Below, piece after piece: positions 35,542 through 47,789 of a stretch of DNA of 64,000 bases. The position numbers were made by a program, and so were the translations under genes. The DNA comes from Nelumbo lutea. Its lineage: Eukaryota > Streptophyta > Magnoliopsida > Proteales > Nelumbonaceae. Where the stretch lies: contig JAKGHH010000005.1 of assembly GCA_022828595.1 (NCBI GenBank), positions 22,147,875 to 22,211,874 of the forward strand. Direction: 5' to 3'. Position 1 is the stretch's first letter. Each line of letters begins with the position of its first letter. The notes below the pieces were generated by a model that was given only the letters and a program-made list of their open reading frames with translations, searched no databases and was not told where the DNA came from.

Positions 35542-35734
35542 ATAGGATAAGGGGTTATCCCTATCCACTCAGAGAGTCCAAATCCAAATAAAGATTTGGA
35601 TCAGGAAACTCCTAACTAGATTAGGAGGGATGATCTTTATCTGCAGATAAGATAAGGATTTATCCTTATCTGTTAAAGAGAGTCCAGATCCAAATGCAAG
35701 ATTTGGATTAGGAAACTCCTAATGGGATTAGGAG
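35542..35734 (+). promoter_or_regulatory. Two tandem three-dyad modules upstream of the LTR promoter
   Basis: Unit 1 (35542-35629) and unit 2 (35646-35734) have the same order of inverted repeats. (i) GATAA/TTATC in unit 1 and GATAAGGAT/ATCCTTATC (35651-35670) in unit 2. (ii) ATCCAAAT/ATTTGGAT at 35582-35601 and 35688-35708. (iii) CTCCTAA/TTAGGAG at 35609-35627 and CTCCTAAT/ATTAGGAG at 35716-35734. GATAAG, a plant I-box-like word, is repeated at 35646-35657. The pair ends 17 bases before the TATA box. The layout recurs in families A and B. The role is unknown: transcription-factor sites or RNA stems are both possible. Confidence 0.7.
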
Positions 35735-35751
35735 AACCTCTCTTTAAAGGT

Positions 35752-35760
35752 TATAAATAG
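35752..35760 (+). promoter_or_regulatory. Family-C LTR TATA box
   Basis: TATAAATAG after AAAGGT, at the same position as in Cop-4. Confidence 0.65.
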
Positions 35761-35910
35761 AGCAGCAAGGGGCAAACGAAAAGGACACAGAAAACAAGAG
35801 AGATCTTCTGGTTCATAGATCACAAGAAAGAAATCTTGCAATTTGATTGCTTCAGATTTCCACCCTTTCCTGCTCTTGCCGCCTTTGCTAGTTTGATCTC
35901 CACCTATAGG

Positions 35911-37536
35911 AGTAGAATCAACAGTGTTCTTCTCCAAGAACTCTATCCTTTGCAAGAAATAGTAGGATGGCACATGAGCATAGCTTCCTATCAATTCTTT
36001 CTTAAAGAACTGATGTCAAGATCGAATCTTGACTTCTCCCATAATTGGAGATCGAACTGGCAAACAGGGCGGCAAGAACAAGGAGGCAGCAAGAAAGAAT
36101 TTTGCAGGGTTGCTTAATTCTTTCTTTTGTGATTTCAGCTCTGAAGAAGATCTAATTATGTGTCTTCTAAAGGCTGCCGCCCCCTCCTTCTTTTGTTAAC
36201 CTAAAAGGTTAGCTCCTAATCCTATTAGGAGTTGCTTATCCAAATCATATTTGGATCAGCCCTCTCTTTAGGTGATAAGGATAAACCCTTATCTTATCTG
36301 CAGATTAGATTAGCTTTCTCCTAATCCCATTAAGAGGTTTCTAGATCTGAATAACATTGAGACCTGGACTCTCTAATTGGATAGGGTCAAGACCCTATCC
36401 TATCTACTTATCCATCTCAGAATTTGCCCCACAATTAACTAATTAGATAGCTCAGTTCGAAATGGGCTTTAGGCCCATTAAGCTTATGTGCTCACTTAAC
36501 CTTCCTAATTGCTGCCCAGTTGGGCTTCCTTGTATGGCGTGGGACCCAAGCATTGATCTACACATCAGCCACATGGGTTCAGCCCAGCCTTTGTTACAAG
36601 GCCTGGCCGAATACACTATTATGGATAGTGTGCCCCTTGAAACCCATCAAATGGGCTCTATGGGCCCAACACTTACCCTAAGTGGTCCCTGGGCAAAGCC
36701 ACCTTGTAACACCCAGGGACTATGGGCAGATGCAACATTAGCCCATCAGGTATTGTCCTCAATGGTCTTACACTTAACCTCTCAAGCCATAATGATCATA
36801 CACTGCCCGACAAGAGAGGACCTCTCCCTCGACTGCAAGGAACAGTGTTGCACTCTCTACTTATATGGATCCCGAGAATTAAAACCTTTCGCAAACATTT
36901 TAGAAACCATAATATATATACTTTTATATCTCATATAAAATATACTTTGCAAAACAAATCTCAATGATTGAAATCGGTTGCCAGTAGTCTTGGTTTCCAT
37001 CAGTGAGAGTGCATCCCCGATCATTACCTTTGCCCACTCAGATGAATTCTCAAACTGTCCCAACATACCCAGGTTTTGACCCCCGCTAAGGATCTCACTG
37101 ATTTGTATATCAAAGACAACCCAATCCGACACCTAGTGCAGTATCATAATCGAGTCTAGGGGTTGGGTGCAACTTTCCAGTTTTGCCCATCAATTTCCAC
37201 GGTCTAGGGCAATACTGGAAATTTGGTCCAGTTCAAAGATTCAATTAATCCTACACCGTATGTGCCTAGGGTCTCACCCTGGTAGCTGAGACAGGCCACC
37301 CCAACCGACTTGGTGGCACAACAGTGTCAGCCTTATCAAGATAGGTCTCCCCAGACTGACCCACTAGTTATGAACATTCTAAACTAACATGAGTCTCATT
37401 AAGTGTCCAGTTTAAGGGTATTACATACAAACATACCAAGGCAACAAGAATCAAATATGCACTTCTATTCATTTACAATAAACTCATAAAGTACATCATT
37501 CTAGTTGAAGCTAAGGGCATACAAAACTCTCTAATA
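35911..37536 (-). repeat. Cop-5 3' LTR, end missing
   Basis: Sense start TATTAGAGAG at 37536. Family-A like. It begins (sense end) at AGTAGAATCAACAG, about 300 bases short of the normal LTR end. U3 dyads at 36200-36380. Confidence 0.86.
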
Positions 37537-37547
37537 GCTACCACATG
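37537..37547 (-). other. Cop-5 polypurine tract, degenerate
   Basis: Sense GCATGTGGTAGC where other copies have GCAAGTGGGAGC. Confidence 0.6.
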
Positions 37548-37550
37548 CAC

Positions 37551-39850
37551 TTAGGTCCAATAAGATACAACCAGAGTCCAATGCTTTCCACGTGTTTCTC
37601 AAACACTTTCTGTGATAGTGGCTTTGTCAATGGGTCTGCTACATTTTCCGCTGACGCTACCTTCTGAATCAGGACGTCCCTTCTACCAACAATCTCCTGT
37701 AGTACGTGGTACTTCCTCTCGATGTTTTTGAACTTTGAGTGGGCTCGTGGCTCCATAGCCTGAGTAATGGCTCCATTGTAGTCACACAACAAATGGGATG
37801 GGTGATGTGCTGGACGAAACTACTCCCAACTCGTGAAAGAACTTCTTCATCCACACAACTTCTTTGGCAGCCTCACTTGCGGCAATGTACTTGGCCTTAG
37901 TCGTGGAGTCTGTAGTAGACCCCTGTTTGCTGCTTTTTTAGTAAACAACACATGATCCTTTCGTGAAAATATATCCAGATGTAGACTTTCTATCATCTGG
38001 ATCTGATTGGAAATCGGCATTTGTTTACCCTTGGATCCGTAGTGAAATACCATCAAATACTAGACAAAACTCTTTCGTCCTTCGAAGGTACATAAGTATG
38101 TTTTTCACAGCAGTCCAGTGCTCCTGCCCCGGGTTGGCCTAAAATCTGCTTACTACACTCACTGCCTGAGCAATGTCAGGACAAGTGCAAAGCATGGCAT
38201 ACACGATGCTCCCTACGGCAGAGGCATAAGGAACGTCTTTCATGCCATCAATCTCCTCAGAAGTCTTGGGAGACATCTTCTTGGAGAGAGTGACTCCATG
38301 CCTGAAAGGAACATTTCCTTTCTTGGAGTTTTCCATGCTATATCTTTTGACTATTTTGTCAATGTAAGCAGATTGGGATAACCCTATTATCCACTTCGAT
38401 CTATCTCTATAGAGTCAAAGACCTAGTATATAGAAGGCTTCTCAAAGATCTTTCATTGAGAATCGTTGTGAAAGCCATACTTTTACCATATTTAACATTC
38501 CTACATCATTCCCAATGAGTAGAATGTCATCTACATACATAACCAAAATGGTAGCCTTATCTCCACTGTACTTCCTGTAGACACAGAGTTCTTCCGGAGT
38601 CTGCTTGAAGTCAAACGATTTGACAGCAGAGTCAAAATGGATGTTCCAACTTCTAGAAACTTGATTAAGTCCATAAATGGATATATTAAGTTTATATACC
38701 AAGTTTTCCTTACCTGCAGCAATGAAATATTTGGAACCGATTTGGTTGGAACCTGATTCAACACGTAAATCGTAGTCTCTAATGCGTAACCCCAAAAGGA
38801 TGTGGGTAACTATGAGTGTATGAGAAGCGACCGGACCATATCCAATAAGGTCCTATTCCTCCTCTCTGAAACACTGTTAAGTTGTGGTGTAGTAGGAGGA
38901 GCTAATTGTGATACTATCCCATTGTCCTTTAAGTAGTCCCTGAATTCGTTAGAGAGATACTCGCCACCTTGATCTGATCAAGGGGCTTTAATTTCTCTCT
39001 CTAACTGTTTCTCGACCTCTTGTCTAAACTCTTTGAACTTTTCAAAGGATTCAGACTTGTGTCTCATTAGGTACACGTAACCATATCGTGAAAAATCATC
39101 TGTGAAGGTGATGAAATACATATGTTGATTCCGTGTCCTAACACTTAGGGGACCACATACATTAGTATGTATTAGGTCAAACGTGCTTGTACATCTTTCA
39201 GGCTTACCGTTAAATGGCCGTTTCGTCATCTTGCCTTGTAGGCAAGGTTTACAGGTGGGAAGATCTTCTACAGTTAGAAAATCCAAAGGACAATCCTTTA
39301 CCAACCTTGTGATTCGGTCAACACCGATGTGGCCAAGTCGATAATGCCACAAACATGTGGGATTAACTATATCATGGGCTCTCTTGTTGGGGACTTCAGC
39401 CGACGTAGTTTCGGTTATGTTAGTTTCTAGAGAAGGATATAGAACATAGAGACTGTTTTCCAGTTCCCCGTATGCGATGAATCTGTTGTTTCTTTTAATA
39501 GTAATCGTATTACTAAAGAAGACAGAATAACCAATTGCACATAGTTTTGAGACAAAAATCAAAATTCTCCTTAAATTTTGTACATAAACACAATCTTTCA
39601 ATACAATCGTTCCTTCTCTAAAAAGTAGCTCCACGGTTCATATGGCCATGGCTACAACAGTTGCATTATTCCCCAAGTAGAGTGTGACTTCCCCTTCACT
39701 CAACCTTCTTCTTACCTTGAACCCCTGCAATGAGTTACATGCATGAGTTGAAGCCCCGGAGTCAATACACCAGGATGCAGAAGCTACCAATAAATTGGTT
39801 TCTATAGCACAAGTTTCTAAATTATTTTCTTGGATTAGTACTAGTCCCAC
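37551..39850 (-). pseudogene. Cop-5 pol fragment
   Basis: Starts within the end of gag (NNLETCAIETN), then protease DSGAS near 39760; a stop at 39635-39637 (GGA to TGA); pre-integrase CKPC (Glu of CEPC changed to Lys) and integrase to EIKAP then a stop where the RSD motif follows. Near 38735 a deletion of about 830 bases joins integrase ([10 protein letters not shown]) to RT (IAAGKENL), out of frame. YVDD is intact (MYVDDILLIGND). RNase H follows with KVFEKHVESI near the C-terminus and stop TAA 37551-37553 (reverse). Confidence 0.88.
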
Positions 39851-39853
39851 AAT

Positions 39854-41321
39854 AAAATATTTGTAGTAAAAGTAGTACTAGGTCGAATCCTACAGGGAAC
39901 AAATCAGTAATCTCTTAGCGGAATGGATAAAGTAATTTTGTGGAAAAATTTAATAACTAAAATTAAAAGAATAAGAAAGCACTTAAACAAACAAGAGAAA
40001 ATCAGTCTTACCAAATTCTGGTTCAAGGGTTCGGGTTGAATTGATTGGCCATCGATTCTAGGTACATTTCAGCATTTTGCAATTCAAGCATTTAACCTTA
40101 GATTTATTAGGATAGCCATAATAAACCTTGTGTTTTCCTAATTTAGTTGACCAAACCCAGCATTCGATCAACACTTATCACCACTCAACTAGGTACGATA
40201 GCATTCCATGTTAAACAATGATAGCATTAAGATTTGTGAAAACAGTTAAACCAAAATAACAATAATTAAGATAGCTGCAATTATTGAATTTTGTTCCATC
40301 GATTCCTTTATGTTAAACCATGATAAAACATTGGTCAAAGGCTATCACGAACAATTGACCCAAAAAGATATCAATCTAATTGCTACTTGTACCATTATTC
40401 ATGACAATTATGGATCACCGAAATCATGGATAACAATAGGAAAATCAACATTAATTCAGTTTGTCAAATTAATTAACATCAACATCCAATAAAAATATGT
40501 ACAAGAATCAATGAATACTTGAATTAGAAATCAAGAAAATAAAGTAACTACAGAACCTCACAATGACACAATCGAACCTCCCCCCTTGAACCAGAAAAAG
40601 AAGCTTAGCTACTCATGATCTGCGCAAACTCCATGCCTTTCTTCTCCATATCCGAACTACTTCCTTGATCTTCTTGGCCTCTTGATGATCTTTTGGATTT
40701 TGGAATGAGTGATGCTAGAGCTGGTTCACACCCCCTCTTTATATAGCCAAAGGAGAGGGCTGTTTTCCAACTCCTTCTAGGAGATCATCCTATCTTTAGG
40801 GAGTCTTGATCCAGTCCTATCTCTTATCTAATCCCCAACCTTCTTATCCTTATAGGATTACATTCAAAGTATAGATCTAATAAGACTCTCTCCCTCTTGG
40901 GATATTACATTCGAATTAGGACTCTAGACTCTTGCATCCGAATTGGGCTTCTCTGCTACTTGGGATGCTTCCAAGTTCTTCTGCGAGTTGGGCTTCAGCT
41001 GTTAAATGGGCCTGGCTGCGAACTTGCTCCGACTTCAGGCCCAATTTTGTACTCGTTACGGACCGAATCAGTCAAAACCAAAAACATGAAAGTTGTGGGC
41101 CTTTCTTTCTTCTTTCTAATGCTTCTTAAATTTCCCAATTCTGAGTCCGGAATTGTGAGTTAAGCCCAAATCACTGACAGTCGCCGAAACTGTGCAAAAT
41201 CATCCGAATTTGCCTGTTTCCTTCCAATTGCCTTCTTTATTGCCCTGAATCGAAATACAAGAGTAATGAGTGCATTTAAGTGCTAAAGTAGTGTAAAAGG
41301 ATGAAAATTAGGGGACAAAAA
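39854..41321 (-). repeat. Gyp-4: Gypsy LTR, 5' end lost
   Basis: Same family as Gyp-3 and co-linear with it from TAAAATATTTG (39854) to GGGGACAAAAA, which is 20-odd bases short of the Gyp-3 start. The right side then passes into a family-A LTR through a short filler. The left flank is Cop-5 pol. Confidence 0.82.
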
Positions 41322-42272
41322 CTGGAAAGGCTGACACTGTGGTGCCATGAAGTCGGTTGGGGTGGCCTGTCTCAACTGCCAGGGTGAGACCCTAGGCACA
41401 TACAGTGTAGGATTAATTGAATCTATGAACTGGACCTGATTTCCAGTATTGCCCTGGACCTTGGAGATTGATGGGCAAAACTGGAAAGTTACACCCGACC
41501 CCTAGACTCGATTATGATATTGTACTAGGTGTCGAATTGGGTTGTCTTTGATATACCAATCGGTGAGATCCTTAGTAGGGGTCAAAACCTGGGTATGTTG
41601 GGACAGTCTGAGAATTCATCTGAGTGGGTCATCATAGTGACAGGATCAGCCCTTTTGTCGGACAAAGGTAATGATCGGGGATGCACTCTCTCTGTTGGAA
41701 ACCAAGACTGCCGGCAGCCGATTTCAATCATTGAGATTTGTTTTGCAGAATATATTTTATATGAGATATAAAAGTATATATATTATGGTTTCAAAATGAT
41801 TTGCAAAACATTTTAATTCCTAGGATCCATATAAGAAGAGAGTGCAAAACTGTTCCTTGCAGCTGAGGGAGAGGTCTTCTCTTGTCGGGTAGTGTATGAT
41901 CATTATGGGCTGAGAGGTTAAGTGTAAGACCATTGAGGATAATACCAGATGGTCTAATCTTGCATCTGCCCATTCCCTGGGTGTTACAAGGTGGCTTGGT
42001 CCAGGGACCACTTAGGGTAACTGTTGGGCCCATAGAGCCCATAAGATGGGTTTCAGGGGGTGCACTGTCCATAACAGTGTATTCGGCCAGGCCTTGTAAT
42101 AGAAGCTGGGCTGAACCCATGTGGCTGATGTGTAGATCAATGTTTGGGTCCCACACCATACAAAGACGCCTAACTGGGCAGCAGTTTGAAAGGCTAAGTG
42201 AGTACATAACCTTAAATGGGCCTTAAGCCCATTTCAAACTAGGCTGATTTGATCAGTCAATTAAAGGGCGAA

Positions 42273-43872
42273 TGATGAACCTACAATTTATCTATATTTT
42301 ATGAGGTTTTTGCATGGATTTTTATGCCGGTTTTATTAATTTTTGCCTTAATTTAGCTTGATTGCAAGAAAGATTTCAGGGGGAGCCAAATCAACAAAAA
42401 GAAGGCAAAAGCAAGAAAAGAAAACCCAAAATTTATCAAGTTCAGCCCGGCCCAGCCATGAGAGCAAGAGAATTTCATTCGACCCAAGAAGAGCAAGTGA
42501 AACTCTTTGGAAAATCCAAGGGAAGAAGCCTAGCAAGAAGGAAATTTCGGCCCAGACCATTTTTAGCCCAAATAATAGCCTAGAGTGTAGCCCACATGAG
42601 CTCAAAAGCAAGCTAAGTTGTAGCCCAAATAGCAGCCCAAAGGGAGCTAGGGGCGGCAACTTCTAGGTGTTTCTTGAAGAGAAGGAGGGAGCACTCTAGA
42701 AGGTTCATGAGGGGTGTAATACACCCCATTCTAGAGGCTTCAAGAAGGGGCAAGAGCCCCCTTGAAAAACTATATAAGGAGGCCTTTAGGAGGGGAGAAA
42801 GTTGTTCAATTGCTTGAGAGGAAGGCTCTCCCACTCTTAGAGGTTCGGCCACCTTGAGAGAAGAGAAGAGAAGAAGGCTAGGCACAAGGAAGAAGAAGAA
42901 GAAGGGCTGAAGGAAGTTCAAGACAAGCAAACTAGAAGGAGAAGGTGAGTTCGAATTGAGGGTTTGTGATTCAAAGATCTTTTGTAATAAATCATTTGTA
43001 GTTTCATTCTCTTTTGATTTGAATTCAGTTTCTTTGTTATATTTTCTTTCTTCTTTCTCCTTGTTTCCATTCTTCCTTGATGTATTTCAGCTTGTAAAAT
43101 TTCAGTTCAGCAATCTAATTCTTTTTGATTCATTCAAATGGTCATGAATTATACTTGAAGTTTCTTGAATAAGGGTGTTATTGTAGAGTAATTCGGCCAA
43201 CTAACCTTCAAAACTCAGATCTGAATTCTCAGATCTGAGATTGCAAGATTTGAATTGCTTGAAAAAGAATTCAGATCTGAAATTTTCAGATTGGCCGAAT
43301 TAATCTACAGCTTGGAATTCCTAGAGTGCTTGAGAGATACTCTAGGAATTCAGTTCTACTATTCAAGAACTGAATTGAGTGCAAGGTTAGAGATAACTTG
43401 CACAATTCAGTTGGTGATCAATTCAGATTTGAATTGATGCCTTAGAAGTGTTTGAAGAAATGCATGCATGGGGATTAGATTCTTGCTAGAGATAGAAGAA
43501 CCGTCACTCATGCATAGGATGAACATGCGCTTGAGAGAGGCTGTTCATGACCTTGGGGTTTCACCAAACCAAGGCTCAATCATGATTCATTCGAATGATC
43601 CAAATTGATAGATTGCTGAATTCTGAGATTGACATTTACTGCTTACTCTTCTAACCTGAATTGAAGGCAATTGGGCCAATGATTTAGATAGATTTTAATT
43701 TAGGATTTCTTAGCTTTCATTAGAGTTTTGATTTATTTGTTGATCAGATAAGAAGTGCTCAATTTAGTATTGGTAATTGTTTCCTAAATCCTCGTTGGAA
43801 CGATACTTCACTCACTACTTTATTACTTGAACGGCTAGTGCACTTGCTAGTGTCACAATGAGCCACACATCA
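42273..43872 (+). mobile_element. Gyp-2: solo Gypsy LTR (1600 bp) with target duplication
   Basis: TGATGAACCTAC...CACACATCA flanked by GCGAA at 42268-42272 and 43873-43877. No internal region, so it is a solo LTR left by LTR-LTR recombination. Same length as the Gyp-1 LTR and about 98 percent identical by eye. Confidence 0.95.
42771..42779 (+). promoter_or_regulatory. Gyp-2 LTR TATA box
   Basis: TATATAAGG, same place as in Gyp-1. Confidence 0.6.
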
Positions 43873-44622
43873 GCGAATTTTGAGATGGATCAGCTGATAG
43901 GATTGGGCCTAGACCCTAATTAGATTAGCAGATGGCTGATCTAGTCTGTAGATAAGATAAGGGTTTATCCTTATCACCTAAAGAGAAGGCTGATCCAAAT
44001 ATGGTTTGGATAAGCAGCTCCTGATAGGATTAGGAGCAGATCCTTTAGGTTAACAAAAGAGGAGGGGGAGGCAGCCTTTTGCATGCATCCATCACATTCT
44101 TGTCTTCAGGGCGGAAATCACAAGAAGAGAGAATTCTGCACCCTGCGAATACTCTCTTGCCGCCTCCTTCCTGCAGCCGCCACCTCCAGCAATTCGATCT
44201 CCAGTTCTTGGGAGAGATCAATATCTGATCTTGATATCATTCTTTTGGGAAAAGATAGATTGGAGTTGTACTTACAAGCCATCCTATTGATTCTTGCGAA
44301 TGGTTAAGTTCTTTTCGAAGAACACTGCTGATTCTGCTCCATCCTGCACTGTGCCATCTTCAGTGGGAGCAGATTTTGGATCCTTCCTTGGGCATGAACA
44401 CCTCCGTTGGGAGATACTATTTCTCCGTATCAGGTATAATCCCTCCCTACTCCTTTTGGTTCAGATCTGGTTCAGTTTATGATTCAAGAATGATCCTTCA
44501 AAATATGATTTTCTAAATAAGGAATGTGATTCGTAGTTGAAGGGAGAGAAATTTTTTTTGAAATTCGCCCCCTTATTCCGCAATCTTTGGGCATCCATGT
44601 GATGGATATCCTATCCCTTCAG

Positions 44623-44641
44623 TGGTATCAGAGCCATGGTT
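44623..44641 (+). other. Cop-6 primer-binding site
   Basis: TGGTATCAGAGCCATGGTT, one base after the LTR end, identical to Cop-1. Confidence 0.93.
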
Positions 44642-46337
44642 TAAATTTTGAACCGATTTGTTTCAGATCTGAACCTGTGCATATGGGCAGAAGGCGTTCT
44701 ACCCAATTTGCACAGATATGGGTTTTGGGAACTTTGTTCCCAAAATTGATGGGCAAATATTCTGAAATTAATTTCATATAAATCTGATTATTGTTTAGAA
44801 CTGTTCTTTATAATTTTCTTGATTTATGGGCTGTTTATACAAGAGGAGATCGAATTCTTGGTTTGCGTAGGGAACCTGAAAGATTTGCAATTTCTTGATT
44901 TATTTATTACATTTGTTCTGTAAATAATTTTTTTTTTTATTTTTAGACTCAATGTATAGGTATTCGATCAGATATAATCATTAATAGAAATAGGATTTTT
45001 ATTTATTTTTATTTTGGATCGAAGATGGCGGCACAGAAAAGGAGAATTCGCAGAGAAGAAGATTTCGCAGATGGGAGAACTACAATCTGCGATTTGCAGT
45101 TTATGAAACTGCAAACTGTGATCTAACCTTTGTTTTGCAAGATGGATTGTGCAAACAGCCCTGATTGACTGATTCTTGATTTTATTTTATCAGTTCTATA
45201 ATTTCAGATTATTTTTTTGAATTAAAGATTTAATTAAAGATCAAACCCTAGACCTATTCGAACCAAGATTGGTTCAAACTGTTTGGACCAAATCTAGGGT
45301 GTAATCAAGGCTGAAAGTCAGCCCTAATTTTCCCACTAATGGGCCTGAGGATTGATATTTAATTAAATGGTTAATTCGGCCCAACCTATAAAGGCCGAGT
45401 TTTAAAACTGTTTGGGCCGAACTGGGTAATCCTAATTCAGTCCATATACCTAGATAATATTAATGGCTAATATTATGGATTTAAAATGGGCTTCCAATGG
45501 TCCTTATAGATGATTAATTGATTGGATCAATTTATCCCTGCATGAGATGTATGGATGTGTGATGTGCTACGTACATGGGCCATAAGTGCTTGGCCCATGC
45601 TCATTCAACAGTGGCTCTTGCGCACACCATGGCTGAATGCACATCATTGCCATGGTGTCCCTTTCGGTCATTGGATGACCTCTCTTAGTGGTGGGCCCCA
45701 CACCTCATCAAGAGGTTACGTGCGGAACCCTAGCCGATAAATCAAACTAGGGTGTAATTAACTGCTCCCTCCAACTAATATGAGTGCATGTGATAGGGAG
45801 ATTCATATGATGAACTCTCTAAAGGCCTTCCATCATTAGCATGAGGATGGGTCCTTCAGTAATGAGGAGACGCACCAGAAAATGGGCTATCCATTTGCTG
45901 TTGGGCTTGTCTAAGTGTTTCATAAGATGATAGGGGCGTCATAGACCGATGTGGGAGGGGCTTCACCAAAAAATGGGAACTCTCTCACGGTACCTTGGCG
46001 TTCACGTATATGATGGGAAAGCACTCACTGGACAGAAAGGTTTACCTGAAAACGTCTCTGAACCTTGTCTGATAGAGGCCAAAGGGAAAACTCATATGAT
46101 GAATGGATATGATCCTTCACAGAAAGGTGGTGGGGTTATGCAGCTGAAACAGTTGGCTCCATGCACCCTATGTGATTTCCCACATTTCCAGAGACAACCC
46201 GTAGTCTCCGTCACTGAGAAAGGAGGGAAATCTCAGAGATGAATAAATGGAAATGGATCATAGATTAAAATCCATATCTATGAAATGAACATGAATCAAA
46301 TTAGGTTGTGGACTGATGTTTGCTCTTTTATCAGAAA
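44642..46337 (+). other. Cop-6 leader
   Basis: 1.7 kb without supported ORFs. Twin hairpins at 45574-45658. Compared with Cop-9 it lacks about 60 bases after ACCCTAGCCGAT. Confidence 0.82.
45574..45658 (+). other. Twin leader hairpins
   Basis: Hairpin 1: arms CATGGGCCA 45574-45582 and TGGCCCATG 45591-45599, loop TAAGTGCT. Hairpin 2: arms ACACCATGGC 45624-45633 and GCCATGGTGT 45649-45658, 15-base loop. All arms are perfectly complementary. The same pair occurs in Cop-3 and Cop-10, and hairpin 1 in Cop-9. The position between primer site and gag is where retroelements keep packaging and dimerisation signals; that role is inferred. Confidence 0.65.
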
Positions 46338-47789
46338 ATGGCAAACGGATCTTTTGCAAAACTGCTTGATGACAACAAGTTGAAGGGCCCAAACTATGCT
46401 GACTGGTACAGGAACCTTATGCTGGTCCTAGCTTCTGAAAAGCTAGACAAAGTGGCAAAGAATCCTACCCCAGAGCGTCCGGGTGATAGGGCTTCTGAGG
46501 CCCGAAGGAGAGACTATCAAGAATGGGAGGAGAAAAACTCCCTTTCCCGGTGTTACATCATTGCCTCCTTAGACAACCTGATACAGAGGCAGTTCGATCA
46601 GATCGAACTTGCCAAAGACATATTGGACAGTCTCAAGACAATGTATGAAGAGTAGAATCGTTCTACTCGACAAAAGGTCTTGAAACAGTTCATGACCGCA
46701 CAAATGTCCAAGGGTCAGCAAGTTCACGACCATTGTCTTCGGATGATGGGATACATCAACGAACTGGAGGCTCTTGGATCCAGGCTGGACCTTACAACCC
46801 AGATAGATGCTATCCTTAATTCTTTGCCTCCTTCCTTTAATCCATTCATTATGAACTATAATATGAACAAGCTGATTGTCAGTTTGCAAGAGCCCAACAA
46901 TATGTTGCAAAGAGCCGAAGAACTAATTTGAAAGGATGAGCCTGTAGCTATGCTTGCTGAAGCTAGCAAGACAGGCAAGAGAAAGAAAAAGGCAAAGAAG
47001 CCTCAGAAGAAAGCCACTAAGGGTAAAAAGTAGAAGAAAGACAAAGCATCAGATGTCTGTCACTTCTGCAAGAAGACCGGCCATTGGAAAAGAAACTGTC
47101 CTGCCTACCTGGAATCCAAGAATGGTAATTTTGAAACTTGTGTTATAGAAACCAATTTATTGGTAGCTTTTGCGTCCTGGTGTATTGACTCCGGGGCTAC
47201 AACTCATGCATGTAACTCACTGCAAGGGTTCAAGGTAAGCAGAAAGCTGAGTGAAGGAGAAGTCACACTCTACTTGGGGACTACTACAACTGTTGCAGCC
47301 ACGGCCATAGGAACTGTGGAGTTACTTTTTAGAAAAGAAACTATTGTACTAAGAAATTGTCTTTATGTACAAAATTTAAGGAGAAATTTGATTTCTGTCT
47401 CAAAACTATGTGCAGATGGTATTCTGCCTTCTTTAGTAATACGATTACTATTAAAAGAAATAACAGATTCATCGCATACGGGGAACTGGAGAACGGTCTC
47501 TATGTTCTACATCCTTCTCTAGAAAACTAATATAACTGAAACTACGTCGGCTAAAATCCCCAAGAAGAGAGCCTGTGATACAGTTAATCCCATGTGTCTG
47601 TGGCATCATCGACTTGGCCACATCGGTGTTGACCGAATCACAAGGTTGGTAAAGGATGATCCTTTGGATTTTCTAACTGTAGAAGATCTTTCCACCTGTG
47701 AGCCTTGCCTACAAGGCAAAATGATGAAATGGCCATTTAATGGTAAGCCTGAAAAATGTACAGGCATAGTTGACCTAATACATACTGAT
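46338..47789 (+). pseudogene. Cop-6 gag-protease-integrase fragment
   Basis: ATG 46338 (AAAATGGCA). Gag with stops at 46653 (Gln), 46929 and 47031; full zinc knuckle CHFCKKTGHWKRNC near 47060; protease DSGAT near 47190. A one-base loss near 47419 shifts the frame until an extra A near 47525 restores it. Pre-integrase CEPC near 47700. The frame ends at LIHTD, the first integrase aspartate, where the Cop-7 LTR begins. Confidence 0.9.

Larger units (their letters stand above)
34385..35910 (+). repeat. Family-C Copia LTR, 3' end missing
   Basis: Starts TGTTAAACAGTG inside the Cop-4 5' LTR (preceding bases TCCCG) and runs forward to CACCTATAGG, where a reverse LTR begins. Clean copy of the dyad modules and TATA box. 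No right end or duplication survives. Confidence 0.85.
35911..39853 (-). mobile_element. Cop-5: truncated Copia element
   Basis: Reverse element with 3' LTR 35911-37536 (its end missing at the join to the forward LTR), polypurine tract, pol 37551-39850 and no gag: Gyp-4 starts at 39854, just upstream (in sense) of protease. An internal deletion joins integrase to RT near 38735. Confidence 0.87.
41327..44621 (+). repeat. Cop-6 5' LTR, interrupted by Gyp-2
   Basis: Family A. Left part 41327-42272, right part 43873-44621, continuous apart from Gyp-2 and its 5-bp duplication. The right part holds the dyad modules and ends ATCCCTTCA before the primer site. Confidence 0.87.
41327..47789 (+). mobile_element. 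Cop-6: Copia element, 5' part
   Basis: Forward element: 5' LTR 41327-44621 (interrupted by Gyp-2, first 200 bases missing), primer site, leader with both hairpins, and gag-pol 46338-47789 ending where Cop-7 is inserted in integrase. The downstream half is not present in the window. Confidence 0.87.
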
